A DNA stretch of 24,464 nucleotides. It comes from an uncultured Flavobacteriaceae bacterium. Its GTDB lineage: Bacteria; Bacteroidota; Bacteroidia; Flavobacteriales; Flavobacteriaceae. Each line of letters begins with the position of its first letter. The stretch's first letter is position 1. The position numbers and the translations under genes are program-made. Positions 1 to 8,054 of this stretch are shown piece after piece. The stretch is taken from contig CAJWFY010000006.1 in the NCBI GenBank assembly GCA_913031655.1, positions 1 to 24,464 on the forward strand. Reading direction: 5' to 3'. The notes beneath the pieces are model-generated. The model worked only from the letters and a program-made list of their open reading frames with translations. It made no database searches and was not told the DNA's origin.

Positions 1-1
1 A

Positions 2-1108
2 AAAATATATTATTCTAAAATTGATAAATCTGGAAAGTTTCAAACTAAATTAAAGGTAAATAAAATTAAAAATACTTTGTTTATAGTAGATGAGGCATCA
101 ATGATTTCTGATTTTTCGAACTCTACCGATTTATTTGATAAAAAATCAATATTAAAAGACATTTTTAGTTACGTAGATTTTAAAACTAATTCAAAGCTGA
201 TATTTTTAGGAGATACGGCTCAACTCCCCCCAGTTAAACAAACAATTAGTCCAGCACTTGATTCAGCTTTTATAAAAGAATTTTATAATGTAGATTCATA
301 TGAGTATGAGATCAATGATGTAGTCAGACAAGCTGAAGAATCAGGAATATTAATAAATGCTACTTCTATTAGAAATAACATATCAAACAATTTAATTGAT
401 TTTAAATTTGATAATTTTTCTGATATAGAATTTTTATCTGATGGATTTGATATTCAAGAAGCTATAGAATCGTCTTATAATTCAAGTGGCTCAGAAAATT
501 CAATAATTATAGTTAGATCTAATAAGAGAGCTAATCAATATAATCAACAAATTAGAAAAACTATTTTAGCTCATGAAAACAAAGTTTGTGTTGGAGATTT
601 ATTAATGATTACAAAAAACAATTATTTCTGGACTTCTCCTGATTCTGAAATCCCTTTTTTAGCTAATGGAGATATTGTTCAAATCCTTGAGATATTTTCA
701 ATTAAAGACCTCTATGGATTTGAGTTTGCAGAAGTGAAGATCAAGATGGTTGATTACACAGATCAGCCTACTTTTGATACTGTAATTATTTTAAATACTT
801 TAGATTTAGATACACCCTCATTATCATACGAACAATCTAATAAGTTATACCATGAAGTACAAAATGATTATAATAGCATTAAATCAAAGTATAAAAGGTT
901 CTTGAAAACTAAAGAAAATCCTTTTTTTAACGCTCTTCAAGTTAAGTTTTCCTATGCTATAACTTGTCACAAAGCTCAAGGTGGTCAGTGGCCTGTAGTG
1001 TTTTTAGAAAAACCATATCTTAAAGATGGTCCAAATATTGATTATTATAGATGGCTATATACTGCTGTAACTAGAGCCGAACGGAAATTATACTTAATTG
1101 GTTTTTAA
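2..1108 (+). CDS. RecD/Pif1-like superfamily 1 DNA helicase, 5'-truncated by the window edge
   Basis: The reading frame is open from base 2, so the true start and the Walker A ATP-binding loop lie outside the window; the TTG at 77 is internal. Visible helicase motifs, in order, are Walker B (FIVDEASM, bases 77-103), motif III (GDTAQLPPV, near 211-236), an arginine-containing motif (VVRQAEESG, near 319-345), the motif V-like TCHKAQGGQW (near 962-991) and the motif VI-like LYTAVTRAE (near 1055-1081). This set matches the AAA_30 plus UvrD_C_2 layout of RecD-type, 5'-3' ATP-dependent helicases, which act in the cytoplasm on DNA repair or processing intermediates. Flavobacterial homologues are often annotated 'ATP-dependent RecD-like helicase' of about 470 residues, so roughly the last three quarters would be here. 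No RecB or RecC partner is visible, so a RecBCD role is not supported. kdsB starts 29 bases downstream on the same strand. Confidence 0.88.
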   Translation, partial: KIYYSKIDKSGKFQTKLKVNKIKNTLFIVDEASMISDFSNSTDLFDKKSILKDIFSYVDFKTNSKLIFLGDTAQLPPVKQTISPALDSAFIKEFYNVDSYEYEINDVVRQAEESGILINATSIRNNISNNLIDFKFDNFSDIEFLSDGFDIQEAIESSYNSSGSENSIIIVRSNKRANQYNQQIRKTILAHENKVCVGDLLMITKNNYFWTSPDSEIPFLANGDIVQILEIFSIKDLYGFEFAEVKIKMVDYTDQPTFDTVIILNTLDLDTPSLSYEQSNKLYHEVQNDYNSIKSKYKRFLKTKENPFFNALQVKFSYAITCHKAQGGQWPVVFLEKPYLKDGPNIDYYRWLYTAVTRAERKLYLIGF

Positions 1109-1125
1109 ATAAAAATGTATTTTTG
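1098..1125 (+). promoter_or_regulatory. Candidate Bacteroidota-type promoter for kdsB
   Basis: TTG at 1098-1100 is followed, after 17 bases, by TATTTTTG at 1118-1125, a perfect match to the TAnnTTTG -7 element known from Bacteroidota. Transcription would start near 1132, about six bases before the ATG at 1138. This would give kdsB and the acyltransferase their own promoter, and would place the TTG at 1123 inside the promoter rather than in the message. Such motifs occur by chance in AT-rich DNA, so this is a prediction. Confidence 0.4.
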
Positions 1126-1137
1126 AAAAAAAAACTC

Positions 1138-1863
1138 ATGAAAGTCGTTGCAATGATTCCTGCAAGGTTTAATTCTGAAAGGTTACCTGGCAAATTGATG
1201 ATGGATTTGGGAGGAGAACCAGTAATTTTAAGAACTTATAAAAATGCTTTAAAATCTAAATTATTTAATGAGGTTTATGTAATTACTGATTCTAAATTAA
1301 TTTATGATTGTCTTAAAGATTATGGTGGTCAAGTATTAATGAGTTCAACAGAGCATATTTCAGGATCTGATCGAATTGCAGAATTTTCTTCGGATATTTC
1401 TACAGATATAATAGTAAATATTCAAGGGGATGAACCTTTTATTGATGTTAATAGTTTAAGTAAACTAATTAATTTATTTAAAACAGATGTAAACAACAAT
1501 ATTGATTTAGCTTCTCTTATGCAAAAAACATCTGATGTTAATGAAATTACTAATCCTAACGTCGTTAAAGTTGTTGTAGATTCAAATAATTTTGCATTAT
1601 ATTTCTCAAGATCTCCAATTCCATATGTCAGATCAGGTGACGGTAAAACATCTTTCTTTAAGCATATAGGAGTTTATGCATTTAGAAAGAAAAGTTTACT
1701 CGACTTTTATAACTCAAAACCAACTCCTTTAGAAAAGACTGAAAAACTAGAGCAATTAAGGTATCTAGAACATGGAAAAAAAATCATGATGATTGAAACT
1801 AATTACAATGGTTTAGGTATTGACACCATGGATGATCTAATTAATGCTAGAAAAATTATTTAA
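1138..1863 (+). CDS. kdsB: 3-deoxy-manno-octulosonate cytidylyltransferase (CMP-KDO synthetase)
   Basis: The product joins CTP and 3-deoxy-D-manno-octulosonate (KDO) to give CMP-KDO, the activated sugar for the lipopolysaccharide inner core, in the cytoplasm. The protein is 241 residues, normal for the family. It shows the nucleotide-binding start IPARFNSERLPGK (residues 7-19), QGDEPFI (96-102) carrying the metal-binding Asp98, SRSPIPY (157-163), HIGVYAFRK (176-184) and a C-terminal GIDT (227-230). I chose ATG 1138, giving MKVVAMIPAR, because family members begin this way. An in-frame TTG at 1123 would add only five residues, mostly lysines, and lies in a candidate promoter box. The stop overlaps the next start by one base (TAATG), which suggests translational coupling with the acyltransferase, another possible envelope-lipid gene. 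Confidence 0.95.
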   Translation: MKVVAMIPARFNSERLPGKLMMDLGGEPVILRTYKNALKSKLFNEVYVITDSKLIYDCLKDYGGQVLMSSTEHISGSDRIAEFSSDISTDIIVNIQGDEPFIDVNSLSKLINLFKTDVNNNIDLASLMQKTSDVNEITNPNVVKVVVDSNNFALYFSRSPIPYVRSGDGKTSFFKHIGVYAFRKKSLLDFYNSKPTPLEKTEKLEQLRYLEHGKKIMMIETNYNGLGIDTMDDLINARKII

Positions 1864-2399
1864 TGCTTTTAATAACGAAATTTATTTTCAATAAATTACT
1901 AAAATGGAAAGTGACAGGTCATACTGATTTGTTAAAAAAATGTGTAATTATTGCTGCACCTCACACTCACTGGCACGACTTATTTATTGCAATAATGGCT
2001 AGAAAAGTAATCAAACAAGAAATTAATTTCATTGGAAAAAAAGAACTTTTTAAATTTCCACTTGGATATTTTTTTAGATTAATGGGGGGGAAGCCTGTAG
2101 AAAGGGGAAGTAAATCAAATAACGTCAAGCGAATTGCTGATGTTTTTAAAAACAATGATTTATTGAGACTTGCGCTATCACCTGAAGGCACCAGAAAAAA
2201 AGTTGATAAATGGAAAACTGGGTTTTATTATATCGCAAAAGAAGCTAATGTTCCTATTATTAGTGCTTCATTAAACTTTAAGGATAAGGAAATTAAAATT
2301 TCTGAACCTTATTATATAACTGGAGATATAGAAAAAGATATTAAGTTTTTAAAACTTTTTTTTAAAGGAATTGAAGGTAAAATCTCAGAATTCTCTTAA
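1863..2399 (+). CDS. PlsC-like 1-acylglycerol-3-phosphate acyltransferase family protein
   Basis: This 178-residue protein belongs to the PlsC/LPLAT acyltransferase superfamily, which transfers fatty acyl groups to lysophospholipid or related acceptors at the membrane. The catalytic H-x4-D motif is HTHWHD (residues 34-39, within APHTHWHD). A glycine pair with a substrate-binding arginine (MGGKPVERG, 74-82) and the EGTR motif (108-111) follow. It belongs to the short form common in Bacteroidota; the exact acceptor cannot be read from sequence, and the position directly behind kdsB only hints at an envelope-lipid role. The ATG shares its first base with the kdsB stop. The end lies two bases from the convergent yebC gene. 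A run of seven G at 2084-2090 encodes the two glycines and is unusual in this AT-rich setting. Confidence 0.88.
   Translation: MLLITKFIFNKLLKWKVTGHTDLLKKCVIIAAPHTHWHDLFIAIMARKVIKQEINFIGKKELFKFPLGYFFRLMGGKPVERGSKSNNVKRIADVFKNNDLLRLALSPEGTRKKVDKWKTGFYYIAKEANVPIISASLNFKDKEIKISEPYYITGDIEKDIKFLKLFFKGIEGKISEFS
2084..2090 (+). repeat. Seven-G homopolymer inside the acyltransferase gene
   Basis: The codons ATG GGG GGG AAG (residues 74-77 of the acyltransferase) make a run of seven G. Nearby glycine codons in this AT-rich DNA mostly end in A or T, so the choice of GGG twice stands out. Poly-G runs can slip during replication. A one-base change here would shift the frame between the H-x4-D and EGTR motifs and inactivate the enzyme. 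Whether it varies in nature cannot be seen from one sequence. Confidence 0.9.
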
Positions 2400-2401
2400 A
2401 C

Positions 2402-3106
2402 TCACTCCATGTTGTGAAATACGTTTTGAACATCGTCGTCTTCTTCAATTTTTTCTATTAAAATATCCAACTCTTCCTTTTGTTCATCATTTAACGCTTT
2501 TAGTTGTTTTGGAATTCTTTCAAACTCTGAAGAAATAATCTCAATATCTTTTTTTTCAATTTCTTTTTGAATAGATCCGTAATTTTCAAATGGAGAATAA
2601 AACACCACACCATCCTCTTCCTGAATGACTTCATCTACCCCAAAGTCAATAAAATCTAATTCTAATTCCTCAATATCTGTATTAGATTTAATTTTAAAGC
2701 TACATACTCTGTCAAACATGAATTCAACTGATCCTGCTGTGCCTAAATTGCCACCATTTTTATTAAATAAACTTCTTACGTTAGCTACTGTTCTGTTATT
2801 GTTATCACTCGCTGTTTCAACTATAATAGCAATACCAAATGGGCCATATCCTTCAAAAATAATTTCTTTATAGTTTTCAGTTGACTTGTCTGAAGCTTTT
2901 TTTATGGCTCTTTCTACATTCTCTTTAGGCATATTGGCAGCTTTTGCATTTTGAATTACTGCTCTTAGCTTAGAATTACTTTCAATTACCGGACCGCCAT
3001 CTTTTACGGCCATTACAATGTCTTTTCCTATCCTTGTAAAGGTTTTTGCCATAGCTGACCACCTTTTCATTTTCCTTGCCTTTCTAAATTCAAATGCTCT
3101 TCCCAT
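2402..3106 (-). CDS. YebC/PmpR-family (TACO1-like) regulatory protein
   Basis: The 234-residue protein matches the YebC/PmpR family over its full length: the N-terminal MGRAFEFRKARK with the following SAMAKTFTRIGKDI, a central KAANMPKENVERAIKKA (near residues 54-70), EGYGPFG (near 85-91), NRTVANVRSLFNKNGG (near 103-118), and an acidic tail ending DDDVQNVFHNME. Family members are described as DNA-binding transcription regulators, and some YebC/TACO1 proteins help ribosomes translate proline-rich stretches; which applies here is not decidable from sequence. It is the last gene of a minus-strand run after gcvT and the reductase, 39 bases behind the latter. It ends two bases from the stop of the convergent acyltransferase gene, leaving no room for a separate terminator. 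Confidence 0.95.
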   Translation of the reverse strand: MGRAFEFRKARKMKRWSAMAKTFTRIGKDIVMAVKDGGPVIESNSKLRAVIQNAKAANMPKENVERAIKKASDKSTENYKEIIFEGYGPFGIAIIVETASDNNNRTVANVRSLFNKNGGNLGTAGSVEFMFDRVCSFKIKSNTDIEELELDFIDFGVDEVIQEEDGVVFYSPFENYGSIQKEIEKKDIEIISSEFERIPKQLKALNDEQKEELDILIEKIEEDDDVQNVFHNME

Positions 3107-3145
3107 ATTTTATATTTATATACATTAAAAATAGGTATTATAATT

Positions 3146-3952
3146 TTACTCAAACATTTCTAATAAAACATCTTCATGAGTAAATTGCAAATGTTTTGGA
3201 AATAAATTAGTGCTTGAAAACAATGCTAAATATCTATTTTCATTAGTCGTGTAAACAAACTTATAATTGACTTCTTTTAAATTTTTATTTTTAATTATTG
3301 AAAAAATAAATTCATCATGATTAATTAGGTCTTTAGATCCATGGTGAAAAATTCCTTTAAGTTTTCTGCTAATTATATAATGTATTTGTTTAACAAAAAT
3401 TTCAGTTGAATTTATATTGACAATTAAGTTTGGGAATATTTCTATAGGAACAGAATGTTTGACGTCATTTATTAAATTTTTTAATCTTGCAGATCTTTTA
3501 TCAAATAATATTGCAGATCTTAGAATAACCCAGTTTTTAGTTTTCATTCTTAAAATTTTATTTTCAATATTTATCTTGACCTTTCCGTAAATACTATTAG
3601 AAAATGTTTTATCATTTTCATAACTAGGAAAGTTTGTAAAGTAGTCAAATACATTAGAAGAAGAAATAAACAATAGCTTAGTTTTGTTTATTTCACAGTA
3701 CTTAATTAGATTTTCGTGAAATTTAACTTGTGTGTTGTAATCTCCTTTTAGACTAGATATAATCAGATTAGGTCTTGTTTTATTTAATAAATCATTAAAA
3801 TCATTAGATATGTTAAAGTAAAAATATCTATTGTTGTTTTTAAATTTATTTTGAGTGAAGTAGGTAGAGTAAATATCAAAAAAAGGTATTAATTCTTTGA
3901 AAATAGCTTGTCCTAAAGACCCGCTTCCTCCAAAAATTAAAATTTTATTCAT
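3146..3952 (-). CDS. NAD(P)-dependent sugar-nucleotide reductase/epimerase (RmlD-like)
   Basis: This 268-residue protein belongs to the extended short-chain dehydrogenase group. The N-terminal GGSGSLG (residues 8-14) is the Rossmann dinucleotide-binding loop. FISSSNVFD (95-103) supplies the active-site serine region, and YGKVK (122-126) is the YxxxK catalytic pair. The layout fits dTDP-4-dehydrorhamnose reductase (RmlD)-like proteins, which reduce a keto-sugar nucleotide. The rest is divergent, and no rmlA, rmlB or rmlC neighbours are present, so the true substrate is unknown. It starts three bases after the gcvT stop and so is probably cotranscribed with it. I recall this gcvT, reductase, yebC order from other flavobacteria, but the functional link to glycine cleavage is not obvious. 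Confidence 0.8.
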   Translation of the reverse strand: MNKILIFGGSGSLGQAIFKELIPFFDIYSTYFTQNKFKNNNRYFYFNISNDFNDLLNKTRPNLIISSLKGDYNTQVKFHENLIKYCEINKTKLLFISSSNVFDYFTNFPSYENDKTFSNSIYGKVKINIENKILRMKTKNWVILRSAILFDKRSARLKNLINDVKHSVPIEIFPNLIVNINSTEIFVKQIHYIISRKLKGIFHHGSKDLINHDEFIFSIIKNKNLKEVNYKFVYTTNENRYLALFSSTNLFPKHLQFTHEDVLLEMFE

Positions 3953-3955
3953 TTC

Positions 3956-5041
3956 CTATGTAATTACAAAAGGTAATTTTACAACATGAGCTTCTAGTTT
4001 CTTGTTTCTTATTTCAATTAATATTGTTGTCTCTATTTTTGAATTAGTTGTATTTACATAGCCCAATCCAATTCCTTTTTTTAGACATGGTGACATAGTC
4101 CCTGATGTGACAACTCCAATTTCATTTTCTTCTTGATCAAAAATTTTATAACCAGCTCTTGGAATTCCTCTTTCTTTTATTTTAAACCCAATTAGTTTTT
4201 TATTTATTCCATTTTCTAATACATCAATTATCTTTTCTTTACCTATAAAATTTTTGTTAGTTTTTGTAATCCATTTTAACCCGGCTTCTATAGGGTTAGT
4301 AAGATCGTTTATATCATTTCCATATAAGCAATAGCCCATTTCTAGTCTTAGAGTGTCTCTAGCTGCTAGGCCTATGGGTTTAATGCCAAATTCTTTGCCA
4401 GCTTCAAACAAAAGCTCCCACATTAGCTTAACATCGTCATTTTTACAATAAATTTCAAATCCTCCAGAACCAGTATATCCTGTTGTCGAGACTATAACAT
4501 CTTTAAAGCAATCAAAATCAACATTAACAAAGCTGTAATATTCCAAGGTTTTTACATCAAAACTTACTAACTTTTGTAAAACGTCATATGATTTAGGGCC
4601 TTGAAGAGCTAATAAGGAAGTTGTATTGGAAATATTTTTTAATTCATTATTAAAACCTTTGTTATAATGCGTAATCCAATCCCAGTCTTTATCAATATTT
4701 GCAGCATTAACTACGAGCATGAATTTTTTATTGTGAAATTTATAGATTATTAAATCATCAACAATACCACCTAATTCATTAACTAAGCAATTATATTGTG
4801 CTTTTCCATCTGCAATAATCGACACATCGTTAGAGCATATAAGTTGAAGTAAGTTCAATGATTGATCTCCTTCTAAAATAAATTCCCCCATATGAGACAC
4901 ATCAAAAAGGCCTACATTTTGTCTTACATTTAAATGTTCAATGTTAATACCTTCGTATTGAACAGGCATTAAATAACCTGCAAATGGTACTAATTTAGCT
5001 CCGTATTTAATATGGGAATCGTATAATTTAGTTTTTTTCAT
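3956..5041 (-). CDS. gcvT: Glycine cleavage system T protein (aminomethyltransferase)
   Basis: GcvT takes the aminomethyl group carried on lipoylated H protein and transfers the carbon to tetrahydrofolate, releasing ammonia, in the glycine cleavage complex. The protein is 361 residues, a normal length. Recognisable parts are the N-terminal KLVPFAGYLMPVQY (residues 16-29), NVGLFDVSHMGEF (42-54), the folate-site stretch GGIVDDLIIYK (91-101) with its Asp95-Asp96 pair, TTGYTGSGGFE near the middle and GLAARDTLRLEMGY in the later half. The C-terminal barrel domain is present. gcvH and gcvP are not in this window; in Bacteroidota gcvT is commonly unlinked to them. It heads a minus-strand unit with the reductase and yebC. 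A candidate promoter is listed separately, and I see no glycine riboswitch in the 99-base upstream gap. Confidence 0.95.
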   Translation of the reverse strand: MKKTKLYDSHIKYGAKLVPFAGYLMPVQYEGINIEHLNVRQNVGLFDVSHMGEFILEGDQSLNLLQLICSNDVSIIADGKAQYNCLVNELGGIVDDLIIYKFHNKKFMLVVNAANIDKDWDWITHYNKGFNNELKNISNTTSLLALQGPKSYDVLQKLVSFDVKTLEYYSFVNVDFDCFKDVIVSTTGYTGSGGFEIYCKNDDVKLMWELLFEAGKEFGIKPIGLAARDTLRLEMGYCLYGNDINDLTNPIEAGLKWITKTNKNFIGKEKIIDVLENGINKKLIGFKIKERGIPRAGYKIFDQEENEIGVVTSGTMSPCLKKGIGLGYVNTTNSKIETTILIEIRNKKLEAHVVKLPFVIT

Positions 5042-5060
5042 AAAATCAATAATATCTCTA

Positions 5061-5091
5061 CAAATTTCGTTGAAAATTATTTACTTTACAA
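5061..5091 (-). promoter_or_regulatory. Candidate promoter for gcvT and its downstream genes
   Basis: Read on the minus strand, TTG at 5091-5089 is followed after 20 bases by GAAATTTG at 5068-5061, a one-mismatch match to the Bacteroidota TAnnTTTG element. Transcription would start near 5055, about a dozen bases before the gcvT ATG. The imperfect -7 box and AT-rich background make this tentative. Confidence 0.3.
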
Positions 5092-5140
5092 TTATTATTA
5101 TAAAAATAGATACACCATTTTAATTTAAACTAATATAACC

Positions 5141-6772
5141 ATGAATTCAAAATCACTTATTATTACAATATTTAGTTTTTTTATGTTTTTTGCTTATTCT
5201 CAAGAAAAAAAATCAAATTATACACATCAAGATAGTTTAAGAGGATCAATTACTAAAGAAAGAATATGGTGGGATTTAAACCGTTATCATTTAGATATTG
5301 TTGTAGACCCTGAAGAAAGAACAATTTCTGGATCTAATACTATAAGTTATACTGTTTTGAATCCTTATTCTGAAATGCAAATTGATTTACAATCTCCATT
5401 AAAGTTAGTTAGTGCTGAGCAGGATGGTTTTGATTTACAAATAAGAAAAGATGGTAATGCTCATTTCATCAAGTTAAATAAATCGCAGATTAAAGGAGCG
5501 AAAAACGAGATTAAAGTTTATTACGAGGGTAAGCCTAGGAAAGCGGTAAGAGCACCATGGGACGGAGGAATTTCGTGGGAAAAAGATGATAATGGAAATC
5601 ACTTTATTGCATCCTCTTGTCAAGGATTAGGTGCAAGTGTTTGGTGGCCTAATAAAGATCATATGTATGATGAAGCTGAGAGTATGTTGATTAGCGTTAA
5701 TGTTCCTAATGGTTTAATGAATGTGTCTAACGGACGTTTAATAGATGTTGATAAAAAAGAAACTACAACTACATATCACTGGGAAGTTTTGAATCCAATC
5801 AACAATTATGGAGTTAATATAAATATTGCTGATTACGTTAATTTTTCTGAAATATACCAAGGTGAGAAAGGAGATTTAGATATGGATTATTACGTTTTGA
5901 GTTATAATTTGGAAAAAGCTAAAACTCATTTTAAAGATGCTGCTAGAACCATGGAAGCTTTTGAGCACTGGTTTGGTCCTTATCCATTTTATGAAGATAG
6001 CTTTAAATTAGTAGAGACACCTTATTTGGGAATGGAACACCAAAGTTCAGTGACTTATGGCAATAAATATAAGCAAGGCTACTTGGGAAGAGATTTGTCT
6101 GGTACTGGATGGGGTTTGAAGTTTGATTATATAATTATACATGAGTCAGGACATGAATGGTTTGCTAACAATATTACTTACAAAGACATTGCTGATATGT
6201 GGGTTCACGAAAGTTTTACTACTTATTCAGAAAATCTTTTTTTAGATTATCATTATGGAAGTAAAGCATCTTCTGAATATGTGATAGGTACTAGAAGAGG
6301 AATTGGGAATAAACAAAAAATTATTGGAGAATATAATGTAAATCAAAAAGGTTCTGGAGATATGTACACTAAAGGAGCTAACCTTCTTCACACATTAAGA
6401 CAATTAGCAGATAATGATGAGAAGTGGAGACAGATTTTAAGAGGCTTAAATAAAGATTTTTATCACCAAACGGTAGAGACTTCTCAAATTGAAAAATACA
6501 TTTCCGAAAAAATGGAAATGAACCTAAACCCATTTTTTAATCAATATCTAAGAGATATAAGAGTTCCAGTTTTTGAATATTCAATTAAAGATCAGTTATT
6601 AACATACAGATGGAATGATGTAGTAAATAATTTCGAAATGCCTATTGACATTCTAGTTGGTGGAAATTCTAAAAGAATAGTACCCAGTAGTGTTTGGCAA
6701 AAAATAGAGTTAGAGTCTGGTGAATTTAAAATTGATCAAAATTATTATGTTCTTGCTAAGAATTTAAATTAA
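5141..6772 (+). CDS. Exported M1-family zinc metallopeptidase (aminopeptidase N-like)
   Basis: This 543-residue protein starts with a signal peptide (hydrophobic residues 5-19, likely cut near YSQ at 19-21), so it should act in the periplasm or on the cell surface. An N-terminal beta-rich M1 domain leads to the zinc site HESGH (334-338), with the third zinc ligand Glu357 in WVHESFTTYSE. The exopeptidase motif appears as GMEHQ (297-301) in place of classic GAMEN, and Tyr409 in MYTKGA fits the catalytic tyrosine. Family members trim N-terminal residues from peptides and help scavenge protein. The protein is shorter than E. coli PepN and lacks its long helical C-terminal domain, which is usual for exported Bacteroidota M1 enzymes. 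It is a single-gene unit between two minus-strand operons and overlaps the thrC end by 17 bases. Confidence 0.93.
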   Translation: MNSKSLIITIFSFFMFFAYSQEKKSNYTHQDSLRGSITKERIWWDLNRYHLDIVVDPEERTISGSNTISYTVLNPYSEMQIDLQSPLKLVSAEQDGFDLQIRKDGNAHFIKLNKSQIKGAKNEIKVYYEGKPRKAVRAPWDGGISWEKDDNGNHFIASSCQGLGASVWWPNKDHMYDEAESMLISVNVPNGLMNVSNGRLIDVDKKETTTTYHWEVLNPINNYGVNINIADYVNFSEIYQGEKGDLDMDYYVLSYNLEKAKTHFKDAARTMEAFEHWFGPYPFYEDSFKLVETPYLGMEHQSSVTYGNKYKQGYLGRDLSGTGWGLKFDYIIIHESGHEWFANNITYKDIADMWVHESFTTYSENLFLDYHYGSKASSEYVIGTRRGIGNKQKIIGEYNVNQKGSGDMYTKGANLLHTLRQLADNDEKWRQILRGLNKDFYHQTVETSQIEKYISEKMEMNLNPFFNQYLRDIRVPVFEYSIKDQLLTYRWNDVVNNFEMPIDILVGGNSKRIVPSSVWQKIELESGEFKIDQNYYVLAKNLN

Positions 6773-8054
6773 GTATATATTTTTTAAATTCTTTGTAATT
6801 ATTTATATCTATATATTTTTTTTCTTTTTTTGTAAGTGCAATTATTCTCTCTGGCATATCGATTGAAATTCCGATTTCTTTTTCTATATGATCCGCGAAT
6901 TTAATTGGATGCGCAGTTTCTAAAAATACACCTATTTCTTTTGAGTTCTTTTTTAGATATTTCTTGAGCCCTAAATATCCGACTGCACCATGAGTATCTA
7001 GAATGTAGTCATGATCGTTGTATACTTTTGAAATTGCCTCCAAGGTCTCTTTATCATTAAAACTAAAAGAACTCATTTTTGAAGTTAATTGATCATAATT
7101 ATTATCAAAAATTTCTAAAATTCTAATAAAATTACTAGGATTCCCGACATCCATAGCGTTAGATATTGTTTGTTTTGAAGGTTTTGGTAAATATTTTTTA
7201 GTTTTAAAATAGACAGGCACTGTGTCATTAATATTTGTACTTGCAATAAGGTGTTTAATAGGTAAACCGAGTTTTAACGCCATTAAACCTGCGCAAATAT
7301 TCCCAAAATTTCCACTAGGCACGCTAAAAACAAAATCTTTATTAGTTTTCAATAGTTCTTTATAAGCAAAAAAATAATAAAATGATTGAGGAAGCCACCT
7401 GGCTATATTTATTGAATTAGCAGATGTTAAGTTTAACTTTTTATTTAAATCTTTGTCTGTAAATGCAGTTTTAACAATTTTTTGACAATCATCAAAAACT
7501 CCATTTATCTTCATAGCTATAATATTTTCTCCATTTGTTGTTAATTGGCGTTCTTGAATCTCACTAACTTTTCCACCGCCAGGGTATAATATGATAACTT
7601 TAGTGCCTTTTATTCCTAAAAACCCATTAGCTACGGCAGCTCCAGTATCTCCAGAAGTGGCTACTAACACTACGCTTTCTTTTTTCGTATTAAAATGCGA
7701 AAGACAATTTGCCAAAAATCTTGCACCCACGTCCTTAAAAGCTAATGTTGGTCCATGAAATAGTTCTAGTACTTTTATGTTTTTTTCTAGATCGATTAAT
7801 GGGAATTCAAAATCTAAAGTTTTTTTAATGATTTTTTTTAAATCAGCTTCATTTATGCTTAGTCCAACAAATTGCTTTATTACTTCATAGGCAATTTCAT
7901 GATTGGTTTTTTTATCTAAATTTTTAATAAAACTTTCGTCAATGGGTTGCACGTTTGTTGGAAAATAAAGTCCACCATCTTTTGCTAAGCCTGTTTTTAC
8001 TGCAGTTTCAAAATCTACTAACTCTGAATTTGAATTTAAACTTTTATATTTCAT
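6756..8054 (-). CDS. thrC: Threonine synthase
   Basis: Threonine synthase converts O-phosphohomoserine and water to threonine and phosphate using pyridoxal phosphate. The 432-residue length fits the longer, E. coli-like form. Visible are the N-terminal KDGGLYFP (residues 25-32), the cofactor-binding lysine in GPTLAFKDVGARF (Lys107) and the phosphate/cofactor loop SGDTGAA (134-140), followed by SANSINIARWLPQ and SGNFGN in the middle. It is the last gene of the homoserine dehydrogenase, thrB, thrC run: its ATG follows directly on the thrB stop with no spacer. The 3' end runs 17 bases into the convergent M1 peptidase gene. Confidence 0.97.
   Translation of the reverse strand: MKYKSLNSNSELVDFETAVKTGLAKDGGLYFPTNVQPIDESFIKNLDKKTNHEIAYEVIKQFVGLSINEADLKKIIKKTLDFEFPLIDLEKNIKVLELFHGPTLAFKDVGARFLANCLSHFNTKKESVVLVATSGDTGAAVANGFLGIKGTKVIILYPGGGKVSEIQERQLTTNGENIIAMKINGVFDDCQKIVKTAFTDKDLNKKLNLTSANSINIARWLPQSFYYFFAYKELLKTNKDFVFSVPSGNFGNICAGLMALKLGLPIKHLIASTNINDTVPVYFKTKKYLPKPSKQTISNAMDVGNPSNFIRILEIFDNNYDQLTSKMSSFSFNDKETLEAISKVYNDHDYILDTHGAVGYLGLKKYLKKNSKEIGVFLETAHPIKFADHIEKEIGISIDMPERIIALTKKEKKYIDINNYKEFKKYILNLNS

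Noticed and set aside
77..79. TTG as the start of the helicase gene
   Set aside because: The frame is open upstream to base 2, and Walker B begins immediately after the TTG, so the ATP-binding loop and real start must lie before the window.
5042..5140. Glycine riboswitch before gcvT
   Set aside because: The gap is only 99 AT-rich bases, shared with a divergent gene, and no paired glycine aptamer features can be seen.
6029..6043. GMEHQ instead of GAMEN in the M1 peptidase as a lost active site
   Set aside because: The key Glu299 is kept, and this form is, as far as I recall, usual in exported Bacteroidota M1 enzymes; the zinc site is intact.
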